From positions 1 to 8,326 of the forward strand of contig JBIKRY010000218.1 of NCBI GenBank assembly GCA_044348925.1: a DNA stretch of 8,326 nt, written 5' to 3'. The DNA comes from JAAFKA01 sp044348925. GTDB taxonomy: Bacteria > Bacteroidota > Bacteroidia > Cytophagales > Thermoflexibacteraceae. Shown here piece after piece: positions 1-6,581 of the stretch. Position 1 is the first letter of the stretch; every line of letters begins with the position of its first letter. Below the pieces are notes generated by a model. That model was not told the DNA's origin and ran no database searches. It was given only the letters and a program-made list of their open reading frames with translations. The position numbers were made by a program, and so were the translations under genes.

Positions 1-1436
1 GTAACTCCAGCATTAAAACTTGTTGCACTTGCATAATTTATGCCTGTAGAAGGTGAACTTGCGGTAGTAGCTCCTGTTTTTGCCCATGTGATAGAGGTTA
101 CTCCGCAATTATCTGTAGCTATTGCATCGATATTTGCTACAGTAGCAGCACAAGTTCCAGCAATTACTTGCGTAGTAACATTGCTTGGACAAGTAATAGT
201 TGGTGCAGTAATATCTCCATTGATACCGCCACTAATGCCATGCGAAACCCAATTAGAAACGGCATTATTTAAAGCAAAATTACTCAAATTACCATGTAAG
301 GCAGCACCCGCAGGAGTAAGATTAATTAAAGTATTCACACCAATATTAGAGCCTCCTGCAATGCCTTGATTAAAATTATAATAAGCCAATAAACCTACTT
401 CAGTTCCTACTAAATTTGCATCTTTAAATGAAGAAATTTCGCAAAGACTTCTGGCAGTATCCCAAAATCGTAATTCGTCTAATTGCCCTTTAAATTGCGA
501 ATTATTGAGAGGATTGGTATTCCAATCTCCAAGCACTATTTGCCCTGTTCCTCCATAATTGGCGGGGGCATCATCACTTGCCACCAAAACTCCATCTCTA
601 TATATTTTCCTATCTATGCCTACGCCAATACTTGCGTCATAAGTCATTGCCCAATGATGCCAATTATTGTCGGAAAGAGAATTATTTACAGTCAAATCAC
701 TTCCAAAAAAAGAACTATAAAAAGAATTATCAGCTTTAAAACCCATTTGTAAGCCATTGTTAGTAGTAGCAGAGCCTTGCGACAGTGCAATATCTTCGCT
801 ATTTGTACCCGACCTTTTAGCCCAAAATTCTACAGTAAAAGATTGATTAGCCAAATTAATTCCATTAGGTAAGGTAACAAAATCATCTGTGCCATCAAAA
901 TCAAGTGCATTGGAGGCTACCAAATTGCAATTTGTGGTAGCAGTTCCTGATTGTGTTACGGTAACATTTGTAGGCAAATTAGAATAATTGGTAATCAAAA
1001 ACATATAAATAGAGCCTACAGTTACGCCTGTCAAATTAGCTATGCCCCCTGGTGCCACGCTATAATCACAAGCTACAGGTGCCAAACCTCCCATATTCGA
1101 GCCACAAATACTTGCCAAATCGGCACTTGGTGCAAAAGGCCCCCAAATAGCATAATCTATATCTCGTGAAGGCGAGCAGGTAATATTTAAGGTAACATTG
1201 CCTGAAGTTGCAATTTGCAAAACATACCAAGCAGGATTAGGACGGGTAGATAAACAGCCGTAATTCGGGCCTGCGGGTGCATTGCCTGTATTGACTCCCG
1301 CAGGAAAAGTCGAAGGACTCGAAGCACACAAAGGAGCTGATACGGTACAAGTAGCACCTTGCCCATAAATAGTAGTGCTAAAAAATAGGAACAGACAAAA
1401 GATGCTATAAAAAAAGAAGTTGTACGGTTTTTTCAT
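1..1436 (-). CDS. Large secreted LamG/HYR adhesin, N-terminal 478 codons (cut by window edge)
   Basis: The minus strand is open without a stop from the ATG at 1436-1434 to the window edge, so only the N-terminal part is present. Residues 1-26 are a signal peptide (MKKPYNFFFY, hydrophobic core, cleavage near YGQ-GA). Residues about 58-170 form a Cys-containing beta domain (CLSTRPNPAWYVLQI, DIDYAIWGPF) that I recognise from Bacteroidota surface proteins. Residues about 176-335 are a LamG/concanavalin-A-like domain (NALDFDGTDDF, FTVEFWAK, WHHWAMTYD, GQLDELRFWD). A linker with LLAYYNFNQG follows, then an HYR (hyalin-repeat, Ig-like) domain from residue 408 (APTITCPSNV, TDNCGVTSITW) that is cut by the edge. 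The expected role is an exported, cell-surface or released adhesin binding glycans or proteins. Export through T9SS is inferred from the architecture; the C-terminal sorting domain would lie outside the window. The start is chosen because it directly precedes the signal peptide. Confidence 0.9.
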   Translation of the reverse strand, partial: MKKPYNFFFYSIFCLFLFFSTTIYGQGATCTVSAPLCASSPSTFPAGVNTGNAPAGPNYGCLSTRPNPAWYVLQIATSGNVTLNITCSPSRDIDYAIWGPFAPSADLASICGSNMGGLAPVACDYSVAPGGIANLTGVTVGSIYMFLITNYSNLPTNVTVTQSGTATTNCNLVASNALDFDGTDDFVTLPNGINLANQSFTVEFWAKRSGTNSEDIALSQGSATTNNGLQMGFKADNSFYSSFFGSDLTVNNSLSDNNWHHWAMTYDASIGVGIDRKIYRDGVLVASDDAPANYGGTGQIVLGDWNTNPLNNSQFKGQLDELRFWDTARSLCEISSFKDANLVGTEVGLLAYYNFNQGIAGGSNIGVNTLINLTPAGAALHGNLSNFALNNAVSNWVSHGISGGINGDITAPTITCPSNVTTQVIAGTCAATVANIDAIATDNCGVTSITWAKTGATTASSPSTGINYASATSFNAGV

Positions 1437-1696
1437 TTTTGCAGATAAGTTAGAACATAGATAGGTATGTATGTATTGGATAAGTAGGTGATAAACAAGT
1501 ATTTAATAAAAATTATACAAGTTTTAAACAAACTATTTATACACATAGTATTGCAAAAATAATAAAAAAAATATGAATATTTTGGAATATGTAGGAATAA
1601 TTATTTCTTTTCTATGCTTGCAATGGCTTTGCCAAAATTAGCTAATGTTACTAAAAAAACCTGCTCAAGGCTATTTCAAAATAAATTAAAAAATGT

Positions 1697-1840
1697 GAGT
1701 TACGTAGTATTAGTAGTACGGAACTCCAGTTCTGTGCAGTTGTAGAAACAGAGGTTTTTTTATTAAACTCTGTTCTAAAATGTGTGTTTAATTTGGTAAA
1801 TCATGTACGGAACAGGAGTTTCGTACTACTATGCAACCTA
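1697..1840. repeat. Inverted-repeat intergenic element, copy A
   Basis: The arms 1711-1735 and 1807-1831 are reverse complements at 22 of 25 positions, enclosing a T-rich centre. The outer flanks are also weakly complementary (GTTACGTAGTA on the left, CTACTATGCAAC on the right). The element is related to copy B at about 4021-4162 in the same orientation: 1798-1840 matches 4120-4162 at 39 of 43 positions, and the left part from 1722 matches from 4034 at about 23 of 30. It has no open reading frame, so it resembles a MITE or REP-like palindromic element. Exact ends are uncertain and no target duplication was identified. Confidence 0.75.
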
Positions 1841-1940
1841 AATAAAGAAATAAGAATAAAAATAAAACATACTTTTTTTTATGTAAGTAATTGATAATCA
1901 ATAAATTATTTTGTTGTCATTGTATCTTATTCATCGAGAG

Positions 1941-1972
1941 GTTGGTAGAATAAAAAACATTGTATAAGTTTG
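1941..1972 (+). promoter_or_regulatory. Bacteroidota-type promoter for the lipoprotein gene
   Basis: The -7 box TAAGTTTG (1965-1972) matches the phylum consensus TAnnTTTG exactly. GTTG at 1941-1944 fits the -33 TTTG element with a 20-base spacer. Transcription would begin near 1978, leaving a leader of about 20 bases before the ATG at 1998. Confidence 0.65.
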
Positions 1973-1997
1973 CGGGGCAAATAAATTTATCAAAAAT

Positions 1998-2426
1998 ATG
2001 TTATTCCCAAAATCTATACAATATGTTGTTACAAGTTTGCTACTATTTTTAGTAGTATCTTGCAAACAAGAGAAAGAAACCAATACGCAAATTTTAGCTA
2101 TCAGCAATGTCAGCATTGCAACAGATAAAGATGGAAAAATAGGAACAAATACAGAAATTTGTGATGCCAATGCCCAAACATTTCATTGCGTAGTAAGCAC
2201 CAATCAAAAACAAGCTGGTGCAAAGATTCGTGTTGGTTTGATTGCTGTGGCAGCCGAAGGATACGAAAATTTTGAAGTAAGAGTGTTAGACCAAACGACT
2301 GATTCTATCCAAACAAGTTTTGATTTTCCATTTTCTTTGGCTCGTCCTTGGTTCAAAGGAAAATATAAATGTGATGTGTATTTGAATGATTCGTTGGTAC
2401 AAGTCAAAAATTTTGAGATGCAATAA
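1998..2426 (+). CDS. Small lipoprotein with a C-terminal beta-sandwich-like domain
   Basis: The 142-residue product begins with a lipoprotein signal peptide: MLFPKSIQYV, a hydrophobic stretch, then the lipobox LVVSC with the lipidated cysteine at residue 22. The mature start CKQEKE is rich in charged residues, which could help surface exposure as in Bacteroidota lipoprotein export signals; that is inference. The rest looks like one small beta-rich domain. DKDGKIGTNTEI (43-54) precedes the pattern PWFKGKYKCDVYLND (117-131), which resembles the W-P-x-G-x-Y-x-V-x-V-Y-L-N-G pattern near the C terminus of many secreted bacterial proteins of unknown function. Additional cysteines are at 56, 64 and 125. 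The gene has its own promoter upstream and a strong terminator downstream, so it is probably monocistronic. The specific function is unknown. Confidence 0.85.
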   Translation: MLFPKSIQYVVTSLLLFLVVSCKQEKETNTQILAISNVSIATDKDGKIGTNTEICDANAQTFHCVVSTNQKQAGAKIRVGLIAVAAEGYENFEVRVLDQTTDSIQTSFDFPFSLARPWFKGKYKCDVYLNDSLVQVKNFEMQ

Positions 2427-2438
2427 GGATAAGAGTTT

Positions 2439-2473
2439 GCCATAAAATAGTAGTCCACAAGCTACTAAATGGC
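2439..2473 (+). repeat. Small nested hairpin in the lipoprotein mRNA 3' end
   Basis: GCCAT (2439-2443) pairs with ATGGC (2469-2473), and inside it TAGTAG (2448-2453) pairs with CTACTA (2462-2467) around an 8-base loop. It lies between the lipoprotein stop codon and the main terminator hairpin and could protect the 3' end. Both stems are short, so the role is uncertain. Confidence 0.35.
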
Positions 2474-2474
2474 T

Positions 2475-2513
2475 AAAAAAAGTTGCTTACTACATAGTAA
2501 GCAACTTTTTTTT
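2475..2513. terminator. Bidirectional intrinsic terminator
   Basis: An 11-bp perfect stem (2481-2491 with 2496-2506, AGTTGCTTACT / AGTAAGCAACT, loop ACAT) is flanked by an A-tract at 2475-2480 and a T-tract at 2507-2513. This gives a U-run in both directions. It lies between the lipoprotein (plus) and the outer-membrane protein gene (minus), whose stop at 2517-2519 is only a few bases away, so it can terminate both convergent transcripts. Confidence 0.92.
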
Positions 2514-2516
2514 ACT

Positions 2517-3761
2517 TTAGTTGATTCTGCGTCTAACAAACCATTGGTCATTAACAGTTAGCCCAAGATTGACTCTAAAAAAGTTTTCTTGAATAAGGTT
2601 ATTTTCCAAAGTGCCTCGTTGCCCTAAGACAAAAGCCATATTCAAACTCGAAATTCCACGCATAACAGGTGCTGAAAAACCAATAGAAACAGATTTTTCG
2701 TCTAATTGTGTTCCTTTAATCACAGTTGGTAATTGTGCATAATTGATACCTGCCCGAAAAGAAATTCGTTTAAAATAATTATCAATAGAATTAGGATTTG
2801 GAGTCCATTCCCCTCCAAATGCTACTTGAAAAGTATTAGCTCCATTTAAGGTCAAGTTTTGCCAATTTTGGGTGCTAAAATCAAATCCTACTAAGTAATG
2901 AAATGGTTTTTCAAAACTTATTCCTACGCCATATTTTGCAGGAATTTTGCTCAAACTTCCTGCATTAGAAATCGTATCGGTATAAAGTACACCATCTGAA
3001 GGCGTAAGCCACTGATAGGCAGCAAAATTATTGGTAGAAATATTAGCAGCCATATCATAGGTAGCTCCTACATTGATAAACTTTTCTTTTGCTACATTTT
3101 TGCGATAATTTGCCCCCAAACGGAAAGAAAAATCTCCAACATTATTTCTTTGTAGTAGTTGTAGTTTGTAGCTACTTTGTCCGTCATCTACATAGGATTG
3201 GGTTTGTTCTTTGATAACGCCAAAATTGTAATTTACTCGCAAACCCAAATACAAATCTTTGATAGGTTCTACGCCTGTAGCTACATATCCTTGATTGATG
3301 CCACCTGTGCCTCTGTATGTATATACCACATACGAAGGAGTCCCTGCTTTTAATTCGGTTTCTTTGTTGGTATAATTGATACTTGTGTAAGGCGTAAGTC
3401 CAAAAGCAAGAGTTACTTTTCGAGCAACAGGAAACGAAATAGCAAGATAGCCTAAGTTGCCCGATTGGGTGGCTTGTAGCTCTGTGTTGGTAACAAGATT
3501 TTTTGTTTCTGCCCAAAAACCTGCCTCAAAGCACGTAAGTTTATTGCGAACCAATAAGGCGGGATTTAGCACATTGGCATAAGCCTGACTTGCCGAAGCA
3601 ATGCCAATGCCACCCATGCCCATGTTATAAATACCACCTCGGTCTGCATTTTCGCCTAAGCCAAAACGTGAATATGGGGAGTTTCCTGCTTGTGCCAATA
3701 CTTGTTGGGTAGCAAAACAGAAAAAGAGCATTAAAACGAATAAAAAACTATTTTTTAGCAT
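2517..3761 (-). CDS. FadL/OmpP1-like outer-membrane beta-barrel protein
   Basis: The product is 414 residues from the ATG at 3761-3759. The frame stays open upstream to 3863, but this start is preferred because MLKNSFLFVLMLFFCFA...VLAQ is a clean signal peptide cleaved near residue 24. The mature protein starts NSPYSRFGLGE (27-37), the hallmark of a Bacteroidota outer-membrane protein family related to OmpP1/FadL/TodX transporters. MGMGGIGIA (47-55) and NVLNPALL (63-70) follow, as in other FadL-like proteins. The rest is alternating amphipathic beta strands, and the ending QWFVRRRIN is typical of this family. It probably resides in the outer membrane, perhaps passing hydrophobic compounds; the substrate cannot be inferred. 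It converges with the lipoprotein gene across a shared terminator. Confidence 0.85.
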   Translation of the reverse strand: MLKNSFLFVLMLFFCFATQQVLAQAGNSPYSRFGLGENADRGGIYNMGMGGIGIASASQAYANVLNPALLVRNKLTCFEAGFWAETKNLVTNTELQATQSGNLGYLAISFPVARKVTLAFGLTPYTSINYTNKETELKAGTPSYVVYTYRGTGGINQGYVATGVEPIKDLYLGLRVNYNFGVIKEQTQSYVDDGQSSYKLQLLQRNNVGDFSFRLGANYRKNVAKEKFINVGATYDMAANISTNNFAAYQWLTPSDGVLYTDTISNAGSLSKIPAKYGVGISFEKPFHYLVGFDFSTQNWQNLTLNGANTFQVAFGGEWTPNPNSIDNYFKRISFRAGINYAQLPTVIKGTQLDEKSVSIGFSAPVMRGISSLNMAFVLGQRGTLENNLIQENFFRVNLGLTVNDQWFVRRRIN

Positions 3762-3878
3762 AACTATTGAAAAAGAATTTGGCAATGGGTAGTAAGAATA
3801 TTTTTTTAGTTTTTTGATAACGTATGGATTGGTAATCAAAGTATTAACAAAAAGTAATACCAAACAAAATGTAACTAC

Positions 3879-3934
3879 GTAGCTTTGCCAAAATTTGTAG
3901 AATGTATATTTTTTTTTAGTGGTTGCAAAGCTAC
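3879..3934. repeat. Inverted repeat with 10-bp perfect arms
   Basis: GTAGCTTTGC (3879-3888) is the exact reverse complement of GCAAAGCTAC (3925-3934). The arms are separated by 36 AT-rich bases that include a run of nine or more T. It lies about 120 bases upstream of the outer-membrane protein start and could be a regulator site or a decayed repeat element. Function is not determined. Confidence 0.5.
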
Positions 3935-4020
3935 TAAAAAAAATATTAGCACCAAATCATTATGAATTACAAGGCGAATGTTTATAAAAAATTAACTTTT
4001 ATTTGGCTCAATCATGTAAA

Positions 4021-4162
4021 TTGCGTAACAAATAACTCCAGCTACGTACAGTCGTAGAAGCAAGTCTATTTTAGCTAAAAATCTATTTATTTTGGTCTAA
4101 AGTGTTTTATTTACGCAATAAATCAAGTACGGAACTGGAGTTCCGTACTACTATGCAACTTA
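4021..4162. repeat. Inverted-repeat intergenic element, copy B, with a perfect palindrome
   Basis: This element is related to copy A (39 of 43 positions identical over 4120-4162). Its right part contains a perfect palindrome at 4126-4149 with 11-bp arms AGTACGGAACT / AGTTCCGTACT around GG. The left part (4034-4050) is a diverged reverse complement of the right part, and TTGCGTAA (4021-4028) pairs exactly with TTACGCAA (4111-4118). No reading frame is present. Like copy A it lies in a divergent spacer roughly 160-175 bases before a plus-strand start codon. Confidence 0.75.
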
Positions 4163-4237
4163 TCATTACTTCGTAAAAATTTTGATGTCGAAAATCTATA
4201 ATATTTTTGCGTATTTTTATTTATCCATTTTTTTGTA

Positions 4238-4245
4238 TAACTTTG
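4238..4245 (+). promoter_or_regulatory. Likely -7 box for the GNAT gene
   Basis: TAACTTTG matches TAnnTTTG exactly. No good -33 TTTG was found at the usual 19-21-base spacing. If used, transcription would start near 4251 and leave a leader of about 84 bases that includes the 4262-4303 inverted repeat. Confidence 0.45.
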
Positions 4246-4261
4246 AATTATATTTTAGCGT

Positions 4262-4303
4262 ATTAGACAAGCATAAAAATAAAATTATGCTATATTGTCT
4301 AAT
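4262..4303 (+). repeat. Bulged inverted repeat in the presumed GNAT leader
   Basis: ATTAGACAA (4262-4270) pairs exactly with TTGTCTAAT (4295-4303). The adjoining GCATAA (4271-4276) pairs with TTATGC (4285-4290), leaving a 4-base bulge TATA (4291-4294) on one side and an 8-base loop. It lies just downstream of a predicted -7 box and 31 bases before the ATG, so it could be an operator or a 5' leader hairpin. There is no T-tract, so it does not look like an intrinsic terminator. Confidence 0.55.
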
Positions 4304-4334
4304 TTATTAGTAATTTTTCTACAAACCAAAAAAT

Positions 4335-4871
4335 ATGGATTATCCTTCTATCAAAACCAAACAACTTATACTTCGCCCAATTATTGCAGGACAAAGCAAA
4401 CAAATGTATAGCGGACTTGCTGGCAAGGAACATAACAATATTGTACGATTTTATGGCGTAGAGTTCCATACATTGGCAGATGCACAGATGCACTTTGAGT
4501 GGTTTGATACCTTATTGCGAGAGCAAAAAGGCGTATGGTGGGGCATTGGATTTCACAACAAAACCGAGTTTTTGGGGGCTTGTGGTTTCTACAACATTTC
4601 CAAACAACACAAAAAAGCAGAAATAGAATTTTGGCTCATGCCCGACTATTGGCATCAAGGTATTATGACCGAAGCTCTACCAAATATTATAGGCTACGCT
4701 TTTGAGGAATTAGGTTTGCACCGCATCGAGGCTTTTATCGAAACACAAAATCAATTTTCAAAGGATTTGTTACGCAAAGTCGGTTTTACACATGAAGGCA
4801 CGATGAAAGATTACAAAATAAAACATGGAAAATTTATAAGTATTGATATTTTCTCTCTCATTAAAACTTAA
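4335..4871 (+). CDS. GNAT family N-acetyltransferase (RimJ/RimL-like)
   Basis: The 178-residue protein has the full single-domain layout of the RimJ/RimL-type (Acetyltransf_3) branch of GNAT enzymes, which transfer acetyl from acetyl-CoA to an amine. The opening TKQLILRPI (8-16) is the family's typical first strand (T-x-R-L-x-L-R). GVWWGIGF (66-73) and LGACGFYNI (80-88) are the central strands. YWHQGIMTEAL (105-115) is motif A, the Q-G-x-x-T-E-A acetyl-CoA pyrophosphate loop. HRIEAFIETQN (129-139) and SKDLLRKVGFTHEGTMKDY (142-160) form the C-terminal motif B region. The substrate could be a ribosomal-protein N terminus, another protein, an amino acid or an antibiotic; the sequence does not decide. 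It is probably cytoplasmic and monocistronic, with no close same-strand partner upstream. No A-G-rich ribosome site precedes the ATG, as usual in this phylum. Confidence 0.92.
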   Translation: MDYPSIKTKQLILRPIIAGQSKQMYSGLAGKEHNNIVRFYGVEFHTLADAQMHFEWFDTLLREQKGVWWGIGFHNKTEFLGACGFYNISKQHKKAEIEFWLMPDYWHQGIMTEALPNIIGYAFEELGLHRIEAFIETQNQFSKDLLRKVGFTHEGTMKDYKIKHGKFISIDIFSLIKT

Positions 4872-5109
4872 TATTTGTGATATATTTTTCCCAAAGCTAA
4901 AAAGACTACTACACAACTTAGATTATACCATGTTATTACATAAATTACTATTTTCTAAAATATAAATACTTGATAACCACTGCGTTATATTTTCTATTTT
5001 ATACATCTTATTGCATATATTTTATTTCATCTCTATTTCTAAGCCAAGATTAAGCAGTATTTTTATTTTTTTGTGGCTTTGCTTGTGTAAAATTGCAAAA
5101 ACTAAAAAT

Positions 5110-6504
5110 ATGAAAAATAGCTCTATTGATTTATTGATGTACTTTTTGGTGCTTTTTTGTGCCACGACTTCGCTTAGCACCGCACAAACCGTTAGCAATT
5201 TGCCAAATATTGCAATGCCAAGTTTCAAAAATAATGAAATAAAGTTTGCTTTAAATGATGATGCTTCTAATTATATTAAATTAACTTTTCTCAATCAGGC
5301 ATGGGTACGATATACCGAAAATAATGCAGGAACAGCTATTTTTGGCAATCCGCAAGACAATACGTTTGACGTTGGTTTGCGGAGAACTCGGATTCAGTTT
5401 TTGGGACAAATGACAGATAGAATCTTTTTTTATGCACAATTTGGACAAAATAATTTCACTTTTTCCTCAGCTCGAAAAGTAAATATTTTTTTGCATGATG
5501 CCACTTGTGAATATGCTTTTATCAAAAAACATTTGAGTATTGGAGCAGGGTTAACAGGTTGGAATGCTTTAGCTCGTTTTTCTTCTCCTTCTGTAGGCAC
5601 TACTATGTCTTTAGATGCACCTATTTTTGAACAAATAACTAATGATATTAGCGACCAATTTGTGCGACAACTCGGAGTATTTGCAAAAGGAAAACTCGGC
5701 AAATTAGACTACAGAGTTTCTATTGCACAACCTTTTACGACACAAACCGCAAATTCTACGCCACCGCCTTTGACCAATAAATTGCCAAATGGCGAAAATA
5801 TGGCTACTTATACCCTAAAAGTTCCTGAAATTAGTTATCGTGGCTATTTCAATTACCAATTTTTTGACCAAGAGGCAAATACTACGCCTTATATGAATGG
5901 TACGTATTTTGGCACAAAAAAAATATTGAATATTGGGGCAGGATTTGCCTATCAGCCTAATGCGATGTGGTATTTGTCGGGCAAAGACACCGTACAAACT
6001 GCTATGCAACAATTTTCGGTAGATGTTTTTTATGATGCACCTCTCAACAAAGCTACAGGAACTTCGCTAACTATTTATGCTATTTTTTTACATAGTGATT
6101 TTGGGCAAAATTATATTAGGAATTTGGGGGTAATGAATCCTGCAAATACCGCCAATAATACAGTTGCAGGCAAAACAACTTTTACAGGTTCGGGAAATGC
6201 TTTTGCAATGGACGGCACAGGAAACAGTATTTATTGGCAGGCTGGTTACAAATTTAAAAATGATTTGCTAAAAAATCAAGGAACTTTGATGCTTTATTTT
6301 GGTATGCAAACGTCTAATTATCAAGCATTTAAAGAAAATATGTTGATGTGGCATGGTGGTATCAATTGGTTAATAAAAGGACACAACGCAAAAATTTCTT
6401 TAGATTACCAAAATAGACCTATATTTAATGGCAATAGTAATAGAGATTTGGTGCAAGTAGAACGAAAAGGAATGTTTGTGTTGCAATATCAATTAGCTTT
6501 TTAA
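5110..6504 (+). CDS. Outer-membrane porin, OprP/OprO-like
   Basis: The product is 464 residues from the ATG at 5110. The frame is open back to an ATG at 5011, but MKNSSIDLLMYFLVLFCATT...STAQ gives a clean signal peptide cleaved near residue 26, so the later start is preferred. GLRRTRIQFLGQMTDRIFFY (89-108) is the characteristic R-R-x-R-x-x-x-x-G strand pair of phosphate-selective-porin-like (OprP/OprO) barrels. Alternating amphipathic strands follow, with many aromatic residues, and the chain ends in a beta strand with C-terminal Phe (QYQLAF), a barrel-assembly signal. The expected role is a passive channel for small anionic or polar solutes. Phosphate selectivity cannot be assumed, because the family name is broader than its substrate. 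It stands 238 bases after the GNAT gene and converges on hisS. No strong promoter was found; TAAAATTG at 5088-5095 is one base off the -7 consensus. Confidence 0.85.
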   Translation: MKNSSIDLLMYFLVLFCATTSLSTAQTVSNLPNIAMPSFKNNEIKFALNDDASNYIKLTFLNQAWVRYTENNAGTAIFGNPQDNTFDVGLRRTRIQFLGQMTDRIFFYAQFGQNNFTFSSARKVNIFLHDATCEYAFIKKHLSIGAGLTGWNALARFSSPSVGTTMSLDAPIFEQITNDISDQFVRQLGVFAKGKLGKLDYRVSIAQPFTTQTANSTPPPLTNKLPNGENMATYTLKVPEISYRGYFNYQFFDQEANTTPYMNGTYFGTKKILNIGAGFAYQPNAMWYLSGKDTVQTAMQQFSVDVFYDAPLNKATGTSLTIYAIFLHSDFGQNYIRNLGVMNPANTANNTVAGKTTFTGSGNAFAMDGTGNSIYWQAGYKFKNDLLKNQGTLMLYFGMQTSNYQAFKENMLMWHGGINWLIKGHNAKISLDYQNRPIFNGNSNRDLVQVERKGMFVLQYQLAF

Positions 6505-6505
6505 G

Positions 6506-6569
6506 TTTTGTAGTGCAGTCTATTCCGCATACTAAATAGATGTGTGCGGAATAAAATGGCACTATAAAA
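6506..6569. terminator. Large two-tier hairpin between convergent porin and hisS
   Basis: The outer stem pairs 6506-6516 (TTTTGTAGTGC) with 6559-6569 (GCACTATAAAA) with one G-T pair. The inner stem pairs 6521-6532 (TATTCCGCATAC) with 6542-6553 (GTGTGCGGAATA), also with one wobble, around a 9-base loop. The hairpin starts two bases after the porin stop and ends 12 bases from the hisS stop. The position suggests a shared terminator or 3' end protector, but neither side has a clear T-run. Confidence 0.6.
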
Positions 6570-6581
6570 TTACCTATAAAA

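Larger units (their letters stand above)
1437..1997. other. Divergent intergenic region between adhesin and lipoprotein genes
   Basis: No coding potential was seen in these 561 very AT-rich bases. The region holds three tandem GTAT units (1465-1476), inverted-repeat element copy A (about 1697-1840), a 13-bp palindrome ATTGATAATCAAT (1890-1902) and a Bacteroidota-type promoter for the lipoprotein gene (1941-1972). No convincing promoter for the adhesin was found. A lone -7-like CAAAAATA (TATTTTTG on the minus strand, 1554-1561) is present, but could be chance in such AT-rich DNA. Confidence 0.7.
3762..4334. other. Divergent intergenic region between the outer-membrane protein and GNAT genes
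   Basis: No gene is supported in these 573 bases. In order it contains a 10-bp inverted repeat (3879-3888 / 3925-3934), repeat element copy B (about 4021-4162), a TAACTTTG -7 box (4238-4245) and a bulged inverted repeat (4262-4303) ahead of the GNAT start. No good TAnnTTTG promoter was found for the minus-strand outer-membrane protein gene. Confidence 0.7.

Noticed and set aside
40..1169. Several short plus-strand open frames (40-369, 483-752, 951-1169)
   Set aside because: They are antisense to the continuous 478-codon adhesin frame, which has a signal peptide and recognisable domains. Their translations are low-complexity and match no family I know.
1465..1476. GTAT tandem repeat as a phase-variation tract
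   Set aside because: Only three units are present and they lie about 30 bases upstream of the adhesin start; this is too short to support slippage control.
1711..1831. CRISPR array
   Set aside because: The repeats are one inverted pair per element and not regularly spaced direct repeats with spacers.
3762..3863. N-terminal extension of the outer-membrane protein
   Set aside because: The added 34 residues (MVLLFVNTLI...) would bury a clean signal peptide inside the protein, so the start at 3761 is preferred.
4905..4920. Third copy of the copy A/B repeat end
   Set aside because: ACTACTACACAACTTA matches the right end at 14 of 16 bases, but nothing of the arms or palindrome is present, so it may be chance or a remnant.
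5011..5109. N-terminal extension of the porin
   Set aside because: The extra 33 residues precede an intact signal peptide beginning at 5110, and their composition matches AT-rich spacer DNA.
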